From contig NC_092571.1 of the NCBI RefSeq assembly GCF_037975245.1, forward strand, positions 9,991,917 to 10,055,916: a stretch of DNA of 64,000 nt, in the 5' to 3' direction. The notes beneath the pieces are model-generated. The model saw nothing but the letters and a program-made list of their open reading frames with translations, did no database searches and was not told the origin of the DNA. How positions within the stretch are numbered: position 1 is the stretch's first letter; each line of letters starts with the position of its first letter. A program made the translations under genes and the position numbers. This document shows positions 12,756 through 23,440 of this stretch, piece by piece. This stretch comes from Apostichopus japonicus. Lineage: Eukaryota > Echinodermata > Holothuroidea > Aspidochirotida > Stichopodidae.

Positions 12756-14944
12756 GGGAAAGTCAAATGTCGACCGACCAAGGAACCTGCAGTTCCCGTT
12801 TTTTGTTTTTTTTTTGATGGAAAACTTTGAATATCGGAATATCAACCGATAATCTAGTTTTTTTTCTCCAAAAGTATAAGTTTTTCCAACAATAATCGAA
12901 GATTTTCTATTGATAATCCAAGTTTATCGGCAATATTCCAGGATTTTCAAGCGATTAACCATGTTTGTCGTTGAAAAACCTGACCTTTCGGTTTATATTA
13001 TCGGTCGATAATTCTGGTTTAAACCTAGAATATCTAAGAATTGGGCATTTGGCTTGCCATATGCGTACGGCTCTTGAGATATCGCGTTTACAAGATTAGG
13101 CGCCCCACACACACATCCACCCGCACACGCCCACACATAGTATAATAGAACATTTCATAGGTCAAACATGTACATTAGTTACCGAAAGTTTGAACTATGA
13201 GCTATTAAACTATGAGAAATTCAGGTTTCTTCCTCTCTAATATGTGGCTGATAAGTGTCGAAAATGAAGTACCTTTGCCAGGATTACACTATTTATATGT
13301 ATATAATCATAAAAGAAAGTGAATGAATGAACTTTGTTTTAAGTGGCAGTTTTAAAGATTAACTTGAAGTGAGAAAAGACATGGAATAATTTGGAAAGGT
13401 TTAGAAAAACTCCATTCCAATATGAAATACGAAAGGGTATGTTCTCCTCCGCATAGCTGTAAAAATACAATATGATTTTCATTTAACATAACTTATCTTA
13501 ACTGTTTCATTTTTATTATGGTATAGCAATTTATTAAATAATCAAATTACGAACGCAAAGCTAGACTTTGCATGGAAGGATTACATTGATAAGATCTTGA
13601 CTCACCCCAATCTGGATTCTTTTCAAGTGGTGTATAAGAGGAAGCAATCAGAAGTAAGAGTCAGTTTGTGTAATTAAGAAAAAAAAACCTTCAGTTATCT
13701 AGAGGTATGAAAAGAAATTGCATTCACTATAGCGTTTGAGCGGTGTGGTATCAGGACTGCTACGTTCAATAAGTAGTGAAGTAAGGGCCATTCGCGTCTC
13801 ATTGTTGTGGTGGAATGTTACGGAGTAACATACCGTGTGTATTCATGACCGTATACAAGCTTCTTAGAGGTCAAATATTTACATATCTCATTACTTACAC
13901 AATAAACGTACTGAGGGTACATCAAAAACGCACAAGGTTGTCTTATAGTTAGATTTGAATTGTTAAAGTTATGGACCGGAGGAGTGGGGTCTCCACCTCC
14001 CCATTGGTAATATTTTGTATCAGTAAGGCTGCATAACTGGGAAATAATGCGATGTCTATAGTAACGTAACATTTTAAAGAAAATTCACTACTACTTATTT
14101 TAATTTTAAAAGATCAAGCTTTTATTTTACAATATACTTATCAGGGCACAACATGCCCGTAGAACGGTTCGTTTAATCTTTGTTTGAGATGTTGAAGTTA
14201 TGGACCATCGACCCTGTGCAGTGGTGATAGGAGAGGGTTGTCCATCTCACCTTGTTGGTGTAATTAAAAGGCAATTAAATATAGGAATGATTCGATGTCG
14301 TGCAACTGAAAAAGAACAGTTATTTTCAAGAACTTTCAAATACCATTACAAAACCTACAGACCTTTTCTGAACTTTGTTGAAAATTATCAAACTTTTAGA
14401 GATGAAATTTGACACGTCACATTAATTACACAACAAGCATATTAATGTAAACCAGAATGCAAAATGCATTGAGGTTTCGATGACTTCAGTGTACTAGATT
14501 TCTGATTATTAGTATAAGCAGAACTAGCTGTTACAATAGAAATGGCCCGAACCACCGGTTTGATACAATAACACTATGGCATGATAAACACAGGTCCGTG
14601 TACTGTACGTGGCTATACACACCTCCATCAAAACAATAGGGTTCTTGGAGGTCCAAGTCCATTCGGGGTCACTAGAGGTCAAATTGTGAAAACCTTGTAA
14701 ACACGATAACTCAAGTAGGGAAGGTTGGACGAATCTCATATTTAGTATGTAGTTGTGACACGTTCAGTAAAAGATTTTATTGAGGTCAAATGTCATTTGG
14801 AGTCACCAGACGCCAAATTGTGGAAACCTTGTTTTATAAGCTACCGTATCTCCCATCGCCAGCCTATCAGATAACATGTGCGTTACGCCTCATACGAATA
14901 GGAGGCTGCACGGTAAACAACTTTTAAAATGTTATAGGCTAGGC
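12756..14944. other. Intergenic DNA with a diverged duplication and dispersed-repeat pieces
   Basis: No gene seen. Segments at about 13966-14075 and 14187-14310 share blocks such as AAGTTATGGACC and ATGCGATGTC/TTCGATGTCG, suggesting an old duplication of about 220 bp spacing. At 14640-14830 is a piece of the dispersed repeat also found at 28790, 46070 and 62600 (core TTGTAAACACGATAACTCAA). Confidence 0.5.
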
Positions 14945-15225
14945 ATATACGCTGTGACTGTCGGAAATCAAGTAAAATGAGTGTGTAGACAAAGTACCAG
15001 CATAAAAGTACTGCGCTTTTAAACTGATTTCATTGAGCGCCTTCAACAATGTGTACAGATACGCTGTGAATGTCGGAAATCAAGTAAAACGAGTGTCGAG
15101 ACAAAATACCAGCATAAAATACTGCACTTAAAACTTATTTATTTGAATCATTAAATGATGTCTGGATATGTTAATGAATGTTGGTAATCAAGTACAACGA
15201 GTGACAGTAATATTATATGACCTAT
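14945..15225. repeat. Three tandem copies of a 111-bp unit
   Basis: The block ACGCTGTGAATGTCGGAAAT and CAAGTAAAACGAGTG recurs at about 14949, 15060 and 15171 (the last copy diverged). Spacing is 111 bp. No coding frame spans the copies. Confidence 0.8.
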
Positions 15226-15402
15226 GCTTTTACTAGTGTAGTTGTAAAGATGCGATTGTTTCACTGTCTGTACTTTGTGAATGCTCTACACAATATATAT
15301 GGCAGATGCCATCCAGTGCCCTAGCTTCGCTGTTTTACAGGGCGGCCGCCGACCTTTATTTCGCCTGCCCTGCCACTCTTTCCTCCTCTCCAACTCCGTA
15401 TA

Positions 15403-16014
15403 CAGGTGCGTATCCAGGGGAGGCGTTGGGGGCGCGCGCCCCCCGGGTAAGGAAAAGAGGAGAGAAAAAAAAGAGAAGAAAAAAGGGAAAAGGAGGGGAA
15501 AAAAGAAAAGGAGGAGAGGAAGGAAGGGAAAAGAAAAAGAAAAAAGAGAGAAAAAGGAGAAAAGGAGGGAGTAGAAGATAGCCAAGACCTCGGGAAGAGA
15601 AAGATCCCTATTATATACACAGGGTAGCCAGTGACAGATCAAGGATTACGGAGGGGGGTGTGCGCCTCACCCTACCCCTTACCCCGACAACTCCATTTTT
15701 GACGTTTCCGTTTTTCCTCTCCCACTAATGTACTTGAACTCGACCGAGTCGTCGGGGAACATAACGCATTTCGGGAAGGGGGCGACCGCCCCCCCCCCCG
15801 AGCAAATTTTCTTTATGACATCGCTAGTAATTTCAAAATAGACAATGCTTAGATGCAACTTACAAGGCCTGGGAAGTGTCATTTCCAGCGATCTGGGAGG
15901 CATTTTCGGCCAAAATTTTTCTTGTACGCTTCGTGCCAACCCATGGTGGCACTTCGCTTAGATAGTTTGCCTACAGGCTTCGCCCTCCCTTGGCAATTAC
16001 TCGCTACACGCCTG
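15403..16014. mobile_element. Composite MITE region; right half matches the element at 23199
   Basis: A left-like end (CAGGTGCGTATC) at 15403 leads into a G/C-rich stretch and a 130-bp polypurine tract. From about 15772 to the right terminus CGCTACACGCCTG at 16002-16014, the sequence matches the complete MITE at 23199-23432, including CTAGTAATTTCAAAATAG, TACAAGGCCTGGGAA and TTAGATAGTTTGCCTA. No 8-bp target duplication flanks 15403-16014, so this is probably nested or rearranged. Confidence 0.7.
15443..15572. repeat. Polypurine tract (A/G on plus strand)
   Basis: Nearly pure A/G for about 130 bases. It produces Lys/Arg/Glu-rich frames on the plus strand and Ser/Phe/Pro-rich frames on the minus strand that are not real proteins. 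Confidence 0.85.
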
Positions 16015-16116
16015 TTCGAATTTGTACAGCAAAGAGCAGATATAACATCATATCAATGAGCATTGAAATGCATGTTCCACGATGAACAGCCTCAAAACTG
16101 TCAATGTGTGTAGTCA

Positions 16117-16549
16117 AAGGCGTAGGAGCCAGATTGGATTTGGGGGCTGTAATGACTTGCCCGAAAAAAAAAAGCCAAACTTTTTCGCGCGCGAAGCGCG
16201 CATTCAACATGTCGATGCCAGTATCATATAGGCAAGATCGGTCATTACATCAAATGGCATCGTGTACCGCACGGTCCGTCAAAGTTGCACAGTATACCGC
16301 CGGATGCTAATGTAAACAACCAAATGTCTTATGTAGATGGAGAAAAAGCATACAGATCCATTTATGTCAAAACTCTCTTTTACAAAGGTAATGTCGGCTA
16401 AGCTTAGAACTTTATTTAAATTACCAAGGAGATCATTTTAAGCTATTCATTGCTATTTATTTTTCTTTCAGTAGGTGCCCGAAAAAAATGGGAAAACAAT
16501 TGGGGGGGGGGGGGGCTGCAGCCCCCGCCTCCTACGGGACCTACGCCTA
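16117..16549. mobile_element. Putative MITE with GGCGTAGG termini
   Basis: The left part has AAAGGCGTAGGAGCC and the right part CCTCCTACG...CCTACGCC, so the ends are inverted around GGCGTAGG. Inside are G13 and short A-runs next to CCCGAAAAAA on both halves. No clear target duplication. It may be two fragments side by side. Confidence 0.45.
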
Positions 16550-17955
16550 TGAGTGAAGTGTTCGGTTTCGATATACCTCATATCGGAAATATCTCCTATT
16601 TTTCTGTTCCTTCAACCAAGTTTTGTAAAAGCCATTATAAGAGGTTGCAATTTTTCTACACCAAGAAATTAACTGTGTCGGAATTTTCCAAAATTTCCTC
16701 ACCAACATTCTTCATCATACTTTCCTCTACTCGTTCAATTTTGACCTGTCTGTTAGGGGTTCAAGGAGGTTTTTCTATATTGGTTGTCTATAGATTGAAT
16801 TTTCTGCAACATTATGGCTATGTTTTCAAGTGATTTTATTCACGAGAAAAGTGAATTTTCAAATTCTCAACAAGTAATGGGCTTAAAACCTTCAAAAGTG
16901 GGGCTTTCGGATATTGTGGGCCGTGACGTAGAATAACCTACAAAAGCAATCATTCATAGGACATGCAATCAGGTCGAACATGATGTGTGACTGGTGACAA
17001 TCTTCAAAAAGGTTATGGATGGAAAATACTGGATACGCGCCTGGTATATAGTACAACCATGCTTTGACCTTGCAGCGATTTCACCAGCAACCCCAACTCT
17101 TCAAATATCCCCGTACATGCAGTGTGCATATCTCGCTAAATTCCACGCAATTGTATTAGGCCTGTTCGAAATTCGGAGTTTCAACTGCACATGCGCAAAT
17201 CATGAAAATTTGTGAAGAAAATATCTATCACCGTACCTACAACACATAGCCCTAGTCAAAACTCGAGTTTATCTTGGATGATTCGTTTCTTGCATAACAT
17301 GTTAGCGGTCGTTTTGGTCTAAAAATTCGTAACAATGCTGAACGAGGTTTGTGTATATTCCATTTATCCCACAATCCATTTCTCAAATCGAAAGTCCGAA
17401 CTGGATTGGTGTTACGAATGAACTTGCTTGGCGGGTTTAGTAAATTTGTTCTGTGAGTGTAATGCCTACGTACTTCAATGTTGCGCCCTTTCTTGTTACC
17501 CACGAAGCGCAGACTACATTCAACCATATAGCAACTGATCCCACATTTACCCTGGATGCTTTGCAGTATTTGGAAACAACCAGCTCCACGAAATTATAGT
17601 ATTTAAATAACATTTTTACGCAATGTCGATGATGTATCTCAAACTTCAATGACTACTTTTGACGATGTATGAATACAATAATTTATACACACGAATGTTG
17701 AACCAGAATCATGATTTGAAGCACGTGGTCAAAGGGACCTCGAAAATTTACGCAAGTTTGCAACGAAGAAATTACTGTGGTATGAATGAACATTTTACAT
17801 TATCAACTCTCAATACGGAGTGAACAAAACATACTGTGAGATGAAAAGTCATTTTCAGTATCAGAGATGTTGTGGTAGCTTCCCGCAAAATTCATAGATT
17901 CTCTCAACTCATAACTTTCTGTGATAAAACAATTATTCAAATATTACGTTAACAA
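16550..17955. other. Intergenic DNA, no gene seen
   Basis: No recognisable coding or RNA gene. Open frames below about 95 codons without family motifs. Confidence 0.6.
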
Positions 17956-17959
17956 TATC

Positions 17960-18090
17960 TTTAACAACGTCCTCGGAGTTGTAGCAAGTTAGCAACTATT
18001 ATGTAAATATCGTTAACAACTTGATTTTGTTCGACAAATCAGGTTGTTAACGATAATCACATGGCTGTTGCTACAAATCAGGACGTTAAT
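17960..18090. repeat. Imperfect 130-bp palindrome (fold-back)
   Basis: The core ATCGTTAACAACTTGATT pairs with AAATCAGGTTGTTAACGAT across a loop of about 9 bases. Further out, AACGTCCT...TTGTAGCAA on the left pairs with TTGCTACAA...AGGACGTTA on the right. The arms are near 60 bases with mismatches. Confidence 0.75.
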
Positions 18091-19984
18091 TGAGATAACG
18101 GAAGTTTAGACATCAACGTGAGTTTGAGCAACAGCACGGTAAAACAGCTGCAGCAACAACTTTAGTTTAGACAGCAGTAAACTTAGTTGCCCTTTTCGCG
18201 TTCCATACATAAATGTGCTAGAAATGTTCATAGTGAACTATGAGACTTTGCTGATCAGTATTCAAACACATCTTTCATTGTTTATAATAACTTAATTGTA
18301 ATCTGAATCATACGTACTATAGTATTGTCGTCTTTATGCATGAACCATAAGAACAAATGTGCATACGCGTGATTTTACAAATATAGATAGCATTTACAAA
18401 TTTATGCTTTATAAAACTTGTATAATGTAACTAAAGTCAATAACGGAGATGTATCCTTATGCGTAGCATGATATAATCAATCACACCATACACACATACA
18501 AACACACTTACATAGATAAATACACGTATACATACATACAAACAAACACGCATTCATATATACTGCTGTATATCCGTTACTTGTTTATATCGCAAAAATG
18601 GGGTACAAACGTTCATGCAAGTATATACAGAGACTTTGTGGGTTAAACGTAAGCCTTCTAATACCTTCTTATGCCTTCTGATGCCTTCTTTCTATGCCTT
18701 GTTATTCCACTTCTTTAGTATATATTAGCTATTCGGCAGCACAATGTCATGTACACCGTAACGCGTATCTTACGATGTCAGTATAATGACACAGTAAGGA
18801 GACACATTGTCATTCTACCTTAGAAAACAAAGACCACGCGTAACGTAAACAGCAATTAGAAGGTGAATGCCTGTATATGATTAGGGACACATGGATATAT
18901 TAATTAGAGGTGTGGGGGGGAACTCTTGCTTTCAATCATTGAAAGCCAGACTCTAATTGATCAAACATCATCCATATCGGATGATTGAATAGAACTGGTT
19001 TCTTATAATAACATTACAAACAATCAACGCATAATTGCTCATCTCCAAGCTGCGAAGTTTGGATTGATTGTATTCTCCGAACTGCAGAAAATAGCCTTAA
19101 CTTGTATTAATTTTCAAGTAAGTGTAAAATCGCATTACACACCTGCAGAATTCGTGGCAATATACAAGAAACTAGCGAAGCAGCCGACGGATATATCTCG
19201 GGCGAGGCATTGCTTCACATCAGCACGATGTGCATGTTTATTAGAGTCTGACAAGGGACAAAATACCATGGATATTCCCAGAATGATTGAAATAGTGTTA
19301 ACATTGTTCTCATCTTATACAACAAACAGTTTCTCTTGGAATTGGGCGATATTCCTTTCTTTCCATCAACTATTTGTATTGTCTCCAAACGTTTACATGT
19401 TTGGTAGTCCCCATCATAATAACAACAGCAGAGCTTGCAGTAGGATAACAGACAAGAAACCAGCGATCCACTTTCAGCTTGAGGAGAAACTTTTCATTTT
19501 CATGCGTGAGTTTGTAACATTTATGCAAATACCTCATCACGGTAGACTGATTCGCCTCTGCTACGTCAGCTTGCTTGCAGCTGCCTCAGACTGCTGACAC
19601 ACACACCTTGGTGATGCACGCACTAGATGCGCTTACTATAACCACATTGCACTTACGAGGCAAAAGGTGGTTTTTCGTGTAAGAGTTTCGTCTTCTGAGC
19701 CTTTAACGAGATGCACCAGTTGGCAGGAACACTTTATGAAGTTTGGAGTCAACCGAGGTTCCGACCCTCGAGAATGACTGATATGAGCAGGTAAGTCGTC
19801 GGAAGGCGAAACATTCATTTAACGGAGATATCTTTTCTTTAGTAAGTTATCACGTCATCCAATTATGCCGCGTTCTTCCGTTGTTGATCACTTTTAATGA
19901 GCTATGATCATTTCTGTATTATTTTTTTGGAGTATCTTCGTCTTTGCCGTCCAAACTAATACCGGCAAACGTCTTACTTCCGCG
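18091..19984. other. Intergenic DNA; one medium open frame inside
   Basis: Apart from the 177-codon frame at 19064-19597, nothing recognisable. Confidence 0.5.
19064..19597 (+). CDS. Unrecognised 177-codon open frame
   Basis: The longest open frame in the window not made of simple repeats. I recognise no family. The first half has a mixed, plausible composition (TPAEFVAIYKKLAKQPTDIS). A hydrophobic stretch around residues 75-110 is Phe/Ser-rich, and the last third contains HHNNN and a Cys-rich tail. No splice partner, promoter or neighbour supports it. In AT-rich animal intergenic DNA a frame of this length can arise by chance, so this is only a candidate. Confidence 0.15.
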   Translation: MIVFSELQKIALTCINFQVSVKSHYTPAEFVAIYKKLAKQPTDISRARHCFTSARCACLLESDKGQNTMDIPRMIEIVLTLFSSYTTNSFSWNWAIFLSFHQLFVLSPNVYMFGSPHHNNNSRACSRITDKKPAIHFQLEEKLFIFMREFVTFMQIPHHGRLIRLCYVSLLAAASDC

Positions 19985-20938
19985 TTTAATGTTATCATCA
20001 GTCTTGTTGTGTCAATTGTTTAATGCTATCATCAGTCTTGTTGTGTCAATCGTTTAATGCTATCATCAGTCTTGTTGTTTCAATCGTTTAATGCTATCAT
20101 CAGTCTTGTTGTGTCAATCGTTTAATGTTATCATCAGTCTTGTTGTGTCAATTGTTTAATGCTATCATCAGTCTTGTTGTGTCAATCGTTTAATGCTATC
20201 ATCAGTCTTGTTGTTTCAATCGTTTAATGCTATCATCAGTCTTGTTGTGTCAATCGTTTAATGCTATCATCAGTCTTGTTGTGTCAATCGTTTAATGCTA
20301 TCATCAGTCTTGTTGTTTCAACCGTTTAATGCTATCATCAGTCTTGTTGTGTCAATCGTTTAATGCTATCATCAGTCTTGTTGTTTCAATCGTTTAATGC
20401 TATCATCAGTCTTGTTGTGTCAATCGTTGAATGTTATCATCAGTCTTGTTGTGTCAATCGTTTAATGCTATCATCAGTCTTGTTGTTTCAACCGTTTAAT
20501 GCTATCATCAGTCTTGTTGTGTCAATCGTTTAATGCTATCATCAGTCTTGTTGTTTCAATCGTTTAATGCTATCATCAGTCTTGTTGTGTCAATCGTTTA
20601 ATGCTATCATCAGTCTTGTTGTGTCAATCGTTTAATGCTATCATCAGTCTTGTTGTTTCAATCGTTTAATGCTATCATCAGTCTTGTTGTGTCAATCGTT
20701 TAATGCTATCATCAGTCTTGTTGTTTCAATCGTTTCATGCTATCATCAGTCTTGTTGTTTCAATCGTTTAATGCTATCATCAGTCTTGTTGTTTCAATCG
20801 TTTAATGCTATCATCAGTCTTGTTGTGTCAATCGTTTAATGTTATCATCAGTCTTGTTGTTTCAATCGTTTAATGTTATCATCAGTCTTGTTGTGTCGAT
20901 CGTTCAATGTTATCATTAATTAGTCTTGTTGTGTCAAT
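19985..20938. repeat. 34-bp satellite, about 28 copies
   Basis: The unit is GTTTAATGCTATCATCAGTC plus TTGTTGTGTCAATC (34 bp). Variants differ at TGTG/TGTT, GCT/GTT and CAATC/CAATT/CAACC. The first eight units repeat a four-unit pattern (136 bp) exactly, so a higher-order repeat is present. The last units are diverged. There are no spacers. Confidence 0.95.
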
Positions 20939-23190
20939 CACGTCTATACATATATCTGATAGTAATGAGTATTTTTAAGTATTTTGATATCTGCTTTATG
21001 AAAGTTGGAGATATACTTTCAAAATGTTACAATTAATTTGATCGTAGAGCCATACTTTATGAAGATCAGCCACTTGAAACATGAAAAGAAAAAACACTGA
21101 ACCGTAAAGAAGGTTGAACTCGTTTGGAAATAGTTTACCTTTTCACATTGATTATATCCAGTTTGTCATAAAGGAAATAAATACACCGCTCTAGTTGTAC
21201 TTACCGTAGTGGTTAATCAGTCTGTATACTGTTTTTCATCAATAAGGACCACGCTCCTAAATGTGTTAATGCACATTAAGAATGAAGCATCAAGTGTTTT
21301 TGAAAAGTGTTCACCAGTTCATTTTATTTCATGTTTGGGAGAGAGAGAATATTTCGGCCATTTTGAGATAAAATGTGTGAAGTCATTTCCTGATAATACA
21401 CGTGAAATGTTAACTTTCTTTCTTAATCTGCTTTGGATTTGAGAAACATTTGTGCAATAAGATAAGCAATGCCATAATTTTGTCGTAAGCATATATAAGC
21501 ACACGTGTCTTGCATAAGCAAACAAACTTTTTTTTAATTATCGTAGGAATGTCACGTGACAGATGTGTTTTAACAGGAAACGCAAAATTAACAGTTTAAT
21601 TACAACAATCCCCCTATATTTTACGAACTTCCAGAGGCTTATTACTTCTTAGTTGCCAAGTGAAAACTCTCGGACGTTGCTTGAAAGGCGAAAATCCTCT
21701 TCTTTATGAAGATCTGATTTACAAAAGTGGTCGCTTTGGAGCCGAATTAATTAGATTTCAAAGAATGCGACTTAGTGATGTTAAAGTTAGCAAAACGATT
21801 CGACAGAGGTTACTAAACACGGACAAGGCAATGACTTTTTCCCGCCAAAATCTAAAATTTTTACGTATAATTCCATAATTTAAAAGTTAACGTATATAAT
21901 TTTCGCCAACACTTGTAATCTCAGACAGATTGTAAAACTGCCAAAACGACAGTTGTATATAATTTATCTGGAACACATCCTCGATAGGTTTTAGGGCATT
22001 ATGCGATGTCCTGATTGGTACAAGTTTTCTACTGTAGGTGATTAGACCGAAATAGTTCACAAGTGAGAAGTATTTCTTGTTGTGCTTAACGATCAGTTAT
22101 CGAAAGAAGGTCAACCACTTGGCATAACTATCTAACTATCTCGTGCGCTACCTTTGAACTTTATTGGAAAGAAATGTGTTGGCATACGTTCACGTCACCT
22201 CAATTTTCCACCAATCTTATCACACTGGCTGACTATAAGAAATAGTAGCATAAATCACATTAGGTTTACTGATAACCTGGAGTGACCTTGCATTAGTGTT
22301 AAAGTTTTATTACGAAGGGCAAGACTGCGATCCATTTAGACATCTTTCGGAAGAAAGATAGCAGAAGCAAAGGGTTTGTTTTGACCTAAAACGTTCTTCG
22401 GTGCTTCTTCATTTTGGACTGATTTGTTGGCCCTGTGGTTCACCAATTTCTCACAACATAGTCATCGCGCATTGTAAAATCGCATAGGGTATCGCTGTAA
22501 ACATTACTTTAATTAAAGTATCACTCGATGGCGACAGGTCGAACAACCAACAACAACGCAGATGATGATGATGATGCCAGGTAGGGTGCGTTTTCGTTTT
22601 TCTTAATTCTATATTGAAATTTTACAGTTACGGGTCGTACGAGGGGTAAGAAACAGAACTGTATCATTTTGCAAATTCGAAATTAAGCGAATTTTAAATC
22701 ATGCCTGTAAGTGTCACAATATTGACCGTGAGATACATTTGTTGTAACAATTGATGACGTTTAAAGTATAACCAAGTTGTTCCATGAGTCGAATGTTAAA
22801 AGCGTTCAGATCTCAAGAAGGAGAATCTATTGGCAAATTTCTTAGCAAAAAGGTATTTTGGCCTACTTTGGTTTGGAAATGATTCAATAGTGTTTAAAAC
22901 ATTACCGCACTCTACGGAATGTGTCACCGCAGTGTAGCTAATTGGAGTGACCCGTTGCATCCCATTGTATTCACATTACCTTCTCTTGTAACAAGTCTTT
23001 AATACTTACCTGTTAAATCTATATTGTTTCCTTGGCAATCCCCACTTGGAAATCCCCCCTTGTAACGCCAGAACCCTTTTTTGTAGGGCATAAAGAAGCA
23101 TAGTCAACTAACATATTCTATAAAAATTGGTTTCAGGATTGCCGTAACAAACATCCGTTGCATAATTACGGTACGAATGATGTGAGAGGG
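20939..23190. other. Intergenic DNA, no gene seen
   Basis: Open frames of up to about 77 codons, none with recognisable motifs. A short (GAT)n lies near 22562. Confidence 0.6.
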
Positions 23191-23198
23191 GTTCCATG

Positions 23199-23432
23199 CA
23201 GGCGCGTAGCCAAATGGGGGGGGGGGGGTTGGCGAAGGGTCGACCGCCCCCTCCTTTAGCATAATTCTTGTATTTTTTTTATGAAACCGCTAGTAATTTC
23301 AAAATAGAAAATGCTCTTACAAGGCCTGGGAAATTTTCTTGTACACTTCACGCCAAATCATGGTGGCGCTACGCTTAGATAGTTGCCTAAAGGATTCGCC
23401 CCATCGTTGGCAAATTCCTCGCTACGCGCCTG
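23199..23432. mobile_element. Complete hAT-type MITE, 234 bp, with 8-bp target duplication
   Basis: The ends are perfect 12-bp inverted repeats: CAGGCGCGTAGC on the left and GCTACGCGCCTG on the right. The 8-bp sequence GTTCCATG flanks both sides (23191-23198 and 23433-23440). CAG...CTG termini with 8-bp duplications are typical of the hAT superfamily. There is no coding capacity, so it depended on a transposase elsewhere. A G12-13 run lies near the left end. Confidence 0.9.
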
Positions 23433-23440
23433 GTTCCATG

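Noticed and set aside
12253-12852. 199- and 179-codon Ile-rich frames
   Set aside because: Trinucleotide microsatellite; no family, open on both strands.
15281-15642. Lys/Arg-rich 91-97 codon frames and their Ser/Phe shadows
   Set aside because: Polypurine tract in a MITE-like region.
19985-20938. CRISPR array
   Set aside because: The 34-bp units are contiguous without spacers, and the DNA is animal.
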